A stretch of DNA of 64,000 bases, taken from contig CAZKUR010000001.1 in the NCBI GenBank assembly GCA_964556005.1, positions 1 through 64,000 of the forward strand, written 5' to 3'. The notes under the pieces are model-generated. The model was not told where the DNA came from, did no database searches, and was given only the letters and a program-made list of their open reading frames with translations. Both the position numbers and the translations under genes were made by a program. The stretch is from CAZKUR01 sp964556005 (GTDB lineage: Bacteria > Bacteroidota > Ignavibacteria > Ignavibacteriales > Ignavibacteriaceae). This document shows positions 60,578 to 64,000 of this stretch, one piece after another (position 1 is the stretch's first letter; every line of letters begins with the position of its first letter).

Positions 60578-61909
60578 TTATTCCAGAGGTTCTTCTATAA
60601 TTTTATTTAATTTTTTTATAGTCTCTTTTAGGGAAGCCTTTTCAAGCATATCCTGCTTCAGAAATTCTCTCAACAAATTTATTTTTGTTAAAGCGTGATC
60701 AATCTGCGGATTGCTTCCTTTAACGTAGGCTCCGATGTTTATCAAATCTTCCGCCTCTTTATACGTTGATAGGATTTCGTTAAAAATCATTACTCTTTTT
60801 CTATGATCTGTCGTAACGACATCAGGCATCACCCTGCTTATGCTTTGCAGAGGATCTACAGCAGGAAACTGCGCTTTGTTTGCAAGCTTACGAGACAATA
60901 CAATGTGACCGTCGAGAATTGATCTGACAGCGTCGGCAATCGGTTCAGTCATATCATCGCCGTCAACAAGCACAGTATAAAAGCCGGTAATTGAACCTTC
61001 TTCTGCCGTACCTGCCCTTTCCAGCAGTTTTGGCAGAATTGCAAAAACCGATGGAGTATATCCTTTTGAAGTCGGAGGTTCACCGATAGTTAACCCGATT
61101 TCCCTTTGAGCCATTGCAAACCTAGTTACCGAATCCATCATTAAAACAACATCCAGTCCCTGATCTCTAAAGTATTCCGCAATTGTAGTCCCGATATATG
61201 CACCTTTAATTCTAAGCAGTGCAGAGTTATCGCTTGTTGCAACTACAACAACTGATCTTTTTAATCCTTCTTCGCCCAAGTCCTTCTCGATAAACTCCCG
61301 GACTTCCCTTCCCCGTTCTCCAACCAACGTAATAACATTGACATCAGCATTCGTATTTCTTGCAATCATTCCTAGTGTAACGCTTTTTCCAACGCCGCTT
61401 CCTGCAAAGATTCCCATTCTCTGTCCCCTGCCTATCGTCAACAGTCCGTCAATTGAGCGAACTCCTGTTTGCAGCGGCGTATCAATTCTTTTTCTAGTAA
61501 GAGGATTTGGAGGATTACGGTGAATTGGCATTTCAATTGTACAGCCTGTATCTCCTTTCCCGTCAATCGGGTTTCCCAAACCATCTAATACCCTGCCTAA
61601 TAATCCTGGGCCTACTTTAATTGTAAAAGATTTTCCCGTCGATATTATTTCACATGAAGGTGAAATATTTTGAACTTCACCTAAAGCAATTGAGAGTACC
61701 TTTGCTTCTTTAAAACCGACAACCTCGGATTTGCAAATCTCGTTACCGTTTTTATCAATAATAATACAAATTTCACCTAGAGAAACGTTAGGACCGGTAG
61801 AGACTATTACTAATCCTACTACATCTGTTACTTTTCCGTTAATTTTAATTATATCCGAGTTTTCAAGAATCATGTTGAATTTTTTCGAATATAATTCCGT
61901 TAATTCCAT
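60578..61909 (-). CDS. fliI: Flagellar export ATPase FliI
   Basis: The 443 residues show the F1-type ATPase fold: Walker A AGSGVGKS (169-176), RTPxQTG-like segment RIDTPLQTGVRSIDGLLTIGRGQR, Walker B region LDVVLMMDSVTRFAMAQREIGL, and TGFYTVLVDGDDM. The RE(I/V)GLxxGEPPxxKGYTPSVF pattern fits FliI and not the F1 beta subunit. It energises export of rod, hook and filament subunits with FliH and FliJ. It begins 20 bases after fliH. Confidence 0.97.
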   Translation of the reverse strand: MELTELYSKKFNMILENSDIIKINGKVTDVVGLVIVSTGPNVSLGEICIIIDKNGNEICKSEVVGFKEAKVLSIALGEVQNISPSCEIISTGKSFTIKVGPGLLGRVLDGLGNPIDGKGDTGCTIEMPIHRNPPNPLTRKRIDTPLQTGVRSIDGLLTIGRGQRMGIFAGSGVGKSVTLGMIARNTNADVNVITLVGERGREVREFIEKDLGEEGLKRSVVVVATSDNSALLRIKGAYIGTTIAEYFRDQGLDVVLMMDSVTRFAMAQREIGLTIGEPPTSKGYTPSVFAILPKLLERAGTAEEGSITGFYTVLVDGDDMTEPIADAVRSILDGHIVLSRKLANKAQFPAVDPLQSISRVMPDVVTTDHRKRVMIFNEILSTYKEAEDLINIGAYVKGSNPQIDHALTKINLLREFLKQDMLEKASLKETIKKLNKIIEEPLE

Positions 61910-61929
61910 TTTAAATACCGAGATTTTTT

Positions 61930-62541
61930 CTATTCAAAATATTTTTTTAGTTCGGCTAATTGAGTATTTATCCTCGCATCGACATTACCGATATCGGTTT
62001 CAATAACACAGCCGCCGCACTCAATTCTTTCATCAGTTTGAAAATTTATTTTCGCAAGTGATTCATCCAAAAATTTATTTTGGGAATTATCTTTATTTAT
62101 TTTTTCATAATCTCCGGGATTTAATTTTATTAGTATATTATTTGTCCCGATGACTTTTCTAACGGCTTCTTTAAGAACCGCGGAGATATTCGTTTCTCTC
62201 ACAATTTCTCTTCTAATAATTTTTTCCGAAATTTTAAAAGCCAAATCAATAATCGTGTTTTCAAAAGCTTTATCGTAATTCAACATCATATTATCGACGT
62301 GTTTCATAAAATTTTCAAAATTTAATTTTTCTGCTTCAAGCTGACTGTCATATTCTTTCACAAGTTCCTGACCGGCAGCATCATAACCATCTTTATATCC
62401 TTTTTCAAAATGCTGATGGAACAAAGCATCCAACTGGACTTGTTTCGAAATTGAATTATTTGAAAAATCTTCTACTTCATCTTTGAATTTTAAGCCGACT
62501 CTTTTCCCGTTATTCCGTTCGATTTTTATTACATTAGACAT
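61930..62541 (-). CDS. fliH: Flagellar export stator protein FliH
   Basis: The 203 residues have a helical N-terminal part (FHQHFEKGYKDGYDAAGQELVKEYDSQLEAEKLNFENFMKHVDNMM) with the small-xxx-small pattern GYKDGYDAAGQE, and a C-terminal V1/V0 E-subunit-like domain (AFKISEKIIRREIVRETNISAVLKEAVRKV, then ERIECGGCVIETDIGNVDARINTQL). FliH dimers hold FliI and anchor it at FliN. It overlaps fliG by eight bases. Confidence 0.92.
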   Translation of the reverse strand: MSNVIKIERNNGKRVGLKFKDEVEDFSNNSISKQVQLDALFHQHFEKGYKDGYDAAGQELVKEYDSQLEAEKLNFENFMKHVDNMMLNYDKAFENTIIDLAFKISEKIIRREIVRETNISAVLKEAVRKVIGTNNILIKLNPGDYEKINKDNSQNKFLDESLAKINFQTDERIECGGCVIETDIGNVDARINTQLAELKKYFE

Positions 62542-63559
62542 AGATTTCGTCGCTGTTCCCTCTGAGGTTTATTGTGATCTCACCGTTGTCTTCCAGTTCT
62601 TTTACAACATCGATAATCTTAGCTTGTGCAGATTCAACTTCTTTCAGCTTAACCATGCCCATGTACTGGAGTTCTTCCTTTAACAAATCGGAAGCTCTTT
62701 CCGACATATTTCTGAAAAACTTTTCTTTCAATTTATCTTCTGCAATTTTTAACGCAAGTGCTAGATCTTTTCTGTCAACTTCCCTAAGTATTCTCTGGAT
62801 GTCTTTATCCTGTATGTGGACAATATCTTCAAACAGGAACATAAGTCTTTTAACTTCGGAAGAAATTTCAGGATTTTGCTGCTCAAGTTTTTCCAGCAGC
62901 TCTTTACTTAATCCGACATTTGTTTTATTCAGAATGCTTGCCAAAGCCTGCGGACCGCCGATTTTACTAATAGACTGGGACATGCTGAAACCTGCAATTT
63001 CATCGACCACTTTTTCCATTTGCTTTAAAGTCTGCGGTGAAATTTTTCCGAGAGTTGCAATTCTAAAAACTACTTCATCTCTCATAGCTTCGGGCATTTC
63101 TTTAAGAGCGTCAGCAGTTTGAACTGGATTTAAATGCGAAAGTATTAATGCTATAGTCTGCGGATGTTCTTTGTTAAGAAAACTAATTAATTGTGTAGAG
63201 TCCGCTTTTTTAAGAACATCAAATCCCTTAAGAGTAGTCAGTGTTTTGACTCTATCGATTATTTCAACTGCTTTTGTTGAACCAAAGGATTTTTCCAAAA
63301 CTGCCTGTGCGTATTCAATGCCTCCTTCAAGTACATATTCCCTTGCGGTAACCATGTTGTAAAATTCTTCCATTACATCGTCAACAACATTGGAAGGGAT
63401 ATTTTTTGCTTTGCTTATTTCAGTTGAAATAATTTCTACTTCCGCAGCATCCATATACTTGAATACTTCGGCAGCAATTTCAACGCTCAGCCCGATAAGT
63501 AATAATGCAGATTTTTGAGCGCCGGTTATTCGACTGGTTTTTATAGCTTTATTTTGCAT
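62534..63559 (-). CDS. fliG: Flagellar motor switch protein FliG
   Basis: The 341 residues have all three FliG domains: N-terminal FliF-binding (TGAQKSALLLIGLSVEIAAEVFKYMD), the middle EHPQTIALILSHLNPVQTADALKEMPEAMRDEVVFRIATL, and the C-terminal torque helix IQRILREVDRKDLALALKIAEDKLKEKFFRNMSERASDLLKEELQ. The charged residues that contact MotA (Arg/Asp/Arg) are present. It lies six bases after fliF. Confidence 0.97.
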   Translation of the reverse strand: MQNKAIKTSRITGAQKSALLLIGLSVEIAAEVFKYMDAAEVEIISTEISKAKNIPSNVVDDVMEEFYNMVTAREYVLEGGIEYAQAVLEKSFGSTKAVEIIDRVKTLTTLKGFDVLKKADSTQLISFLNKEHPQTIALILSHLNPVQTADALKEMPEAMRDEVVFRIATLGKISPQTLKQMEKVVDEIAGFSMSQSISKIGGPQALASILNKTNVGLSKELLEKLEQQNPEISSEVKRLMFLFEDIVHIQDKDIQRILREVDRKDLALALKIAEDKLKEKFFRNMSERASDLLKEELQYMGMVKLKEVESAQAKIIDVVKELEDNGEITINLRGNSDEIYV

Positions 63560-63565
63560 ATTATA

Positions 63566-64000
63566 TTAAGACATTTCATCTTCGTGAAGCCAGGCATTTA
63601 TTAACTTTGCAGCATCCACCGGATTTTTTGCAACGTAATTGGATATTTTATCTTGCTGCGTTTTTTTCCTTACAGCTTCATCTGAAATTTCGTCTTCAAT
63701 ATCTCCAAGCGGTATTATTTGACGTTTACGGTCAGGTGGTAATTTTTGTTTACCGCTGCCGCCTTTTCCTCTTAAAGATGTCGGTTTTGATGATTCGATG
63801 TAGCCCGATACATTGTCGGATTGAACATCACCAAGATATATTTTTTGATTTTTTAGTTTTCCTAAAAGCGACTTAAGAATAAAGATAGCTCCAATGATCC
63901 CTACAATGACAAGTATTATATCGGTATAATCTTTATAATTATCTATGAATGATGGCTTTACAGTATCAATATTATCAACCGGTTTCGTTTCAAAAGAAAT
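63566..64000 (-). CDS. fliF: Flagellar MS-ring protein FliF (C-terminal part, cut by the window edge)
   Basis: An open frame enters from the right edge and ends at TAA 63566-63568, giving 144 residues. They include the last membrane span (DYTDIILVIVGIIGAIFILK), a basic cytoplasmic linker, and the FliG-binding tail KISNYVAKNPVDAAKLINAWLHEDE. The VAKNPxxAAxLINxWL motif is diagnostic for FliF. FliG follows six bases later. flgB, flgC and fliE probably lie upstream of it, beyond the window. Confidence 0.93.
   Translation of the reverse strand: MSFETKPVDNIDTVKPSFIDNYKDYTDIILVIVGIIGAIFILKSLLGKLKNQKIYLGDVQSDNVSGYIESSKPTSLRGKGGSGKQKLPPDRKRQIIPLGDIEDEISDEAVRKKTQQDKISNYVAKNPVDAAKLINAWLHEDEMS

Noticed and set aside
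1..64000. CRISPR arrays, tRNA or rRNA genes, insertion sequences and phage genes
   Set aside because: I saw no regularly spaced repeats, no cloverleaf or conserved rRNA stretches, and no transposase or integrase motifs. A covariance or profile search would be the decisive test and was not run.

Overview
This AT-rich window most likely comes from a motile member of the Ignavibacteriota (Chlorobi/Ignavibacteria lineage). Several secreted proteins end in the tail typical of that group and of Bacteroidota: a NYPNPFNP motif, a beta-sandwich of about 80 residues and a VKKM-type end, the C-terminal domain that directs type IX secretion. The flagellar genes are Gram-negative in type, with P- and L-ring proteins. 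A run of ten Ns at 5654-5663 marks a scaffold join, so this is a draft assembly or a metagenome-assembled genome. The taxonomic call is inferred from protein signatures only.

Left part (1-25365) is mixed accessory and housekeeping sequence. It holds the start of an M17 leucyl aminopeptidase (cut by the window edge), a DHH phosphoesterase of the NrnA type, a DedA membrane protein, an aldo/keto reductase with an altered catalytic His position, an acyl-ACP desaturase, a prolyl oligopeptidase, an SthA-type flavoprotein, a DUF819 membrane protein and two tandem paralogous lipoproteins. It also holds a multihaem cytochrome fused to a type IX sorting tail, and two decayed remnants of other type IX cargo genes. 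It ends with two large PAS-rich histidine kinases on the plus strand.

Right part (25492-64000) is an almost gapless flagellar supercluster on the minus strand. Read in transcription order it is fliF (cut), fliG, fliH, fliI, fliJ, a motE/ylxF-like gene, fliK, flgD, a small flagellar-operon gene and flgE; then a terminator hairpin; then fliL, fliM, fliN, fliO, fliP, fliQ, fliR, flhB, flhA, flhF, flhG, a 64-residue membrane protein and fliA; then two HDOD genes, a degenerate histidine kinase and a SwrB-like membrane protein; then flgF, flgG, flgA, flgH, flgI, flgJ-SLT, flgN, flgK, flgL, motA, motB, fliW and csrA; then a REC-Hpt protein, a second motA-motB pair, a REC protein, a REC plus His-dimerisation protein and one unrecognised gene. 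The first half follows the order of the Bacillus fla/che operon, with Gram-negative ring genes added.

The cluster encodes most of the basal body, the export gate and ATPase, rod, rings, hook, hook-filament junction, two stators, a flagellar sigma factor, and FliW/CsrA. No flagellin, cap protein, FlgM or chemotaxis gene is in the window, and flgB, flgC and fliE are presumably just beyond the right edge. The least explained parts are the phosphorelay-like set (REC, REC-DHp, REC-Hpt) woven around the second stator, the HDOD-HDOD-pseudokinase-SwrB-like block after fliA, a sigma-28 that seems to lack region 3, and a motB with no usual start codon after the end of motA.
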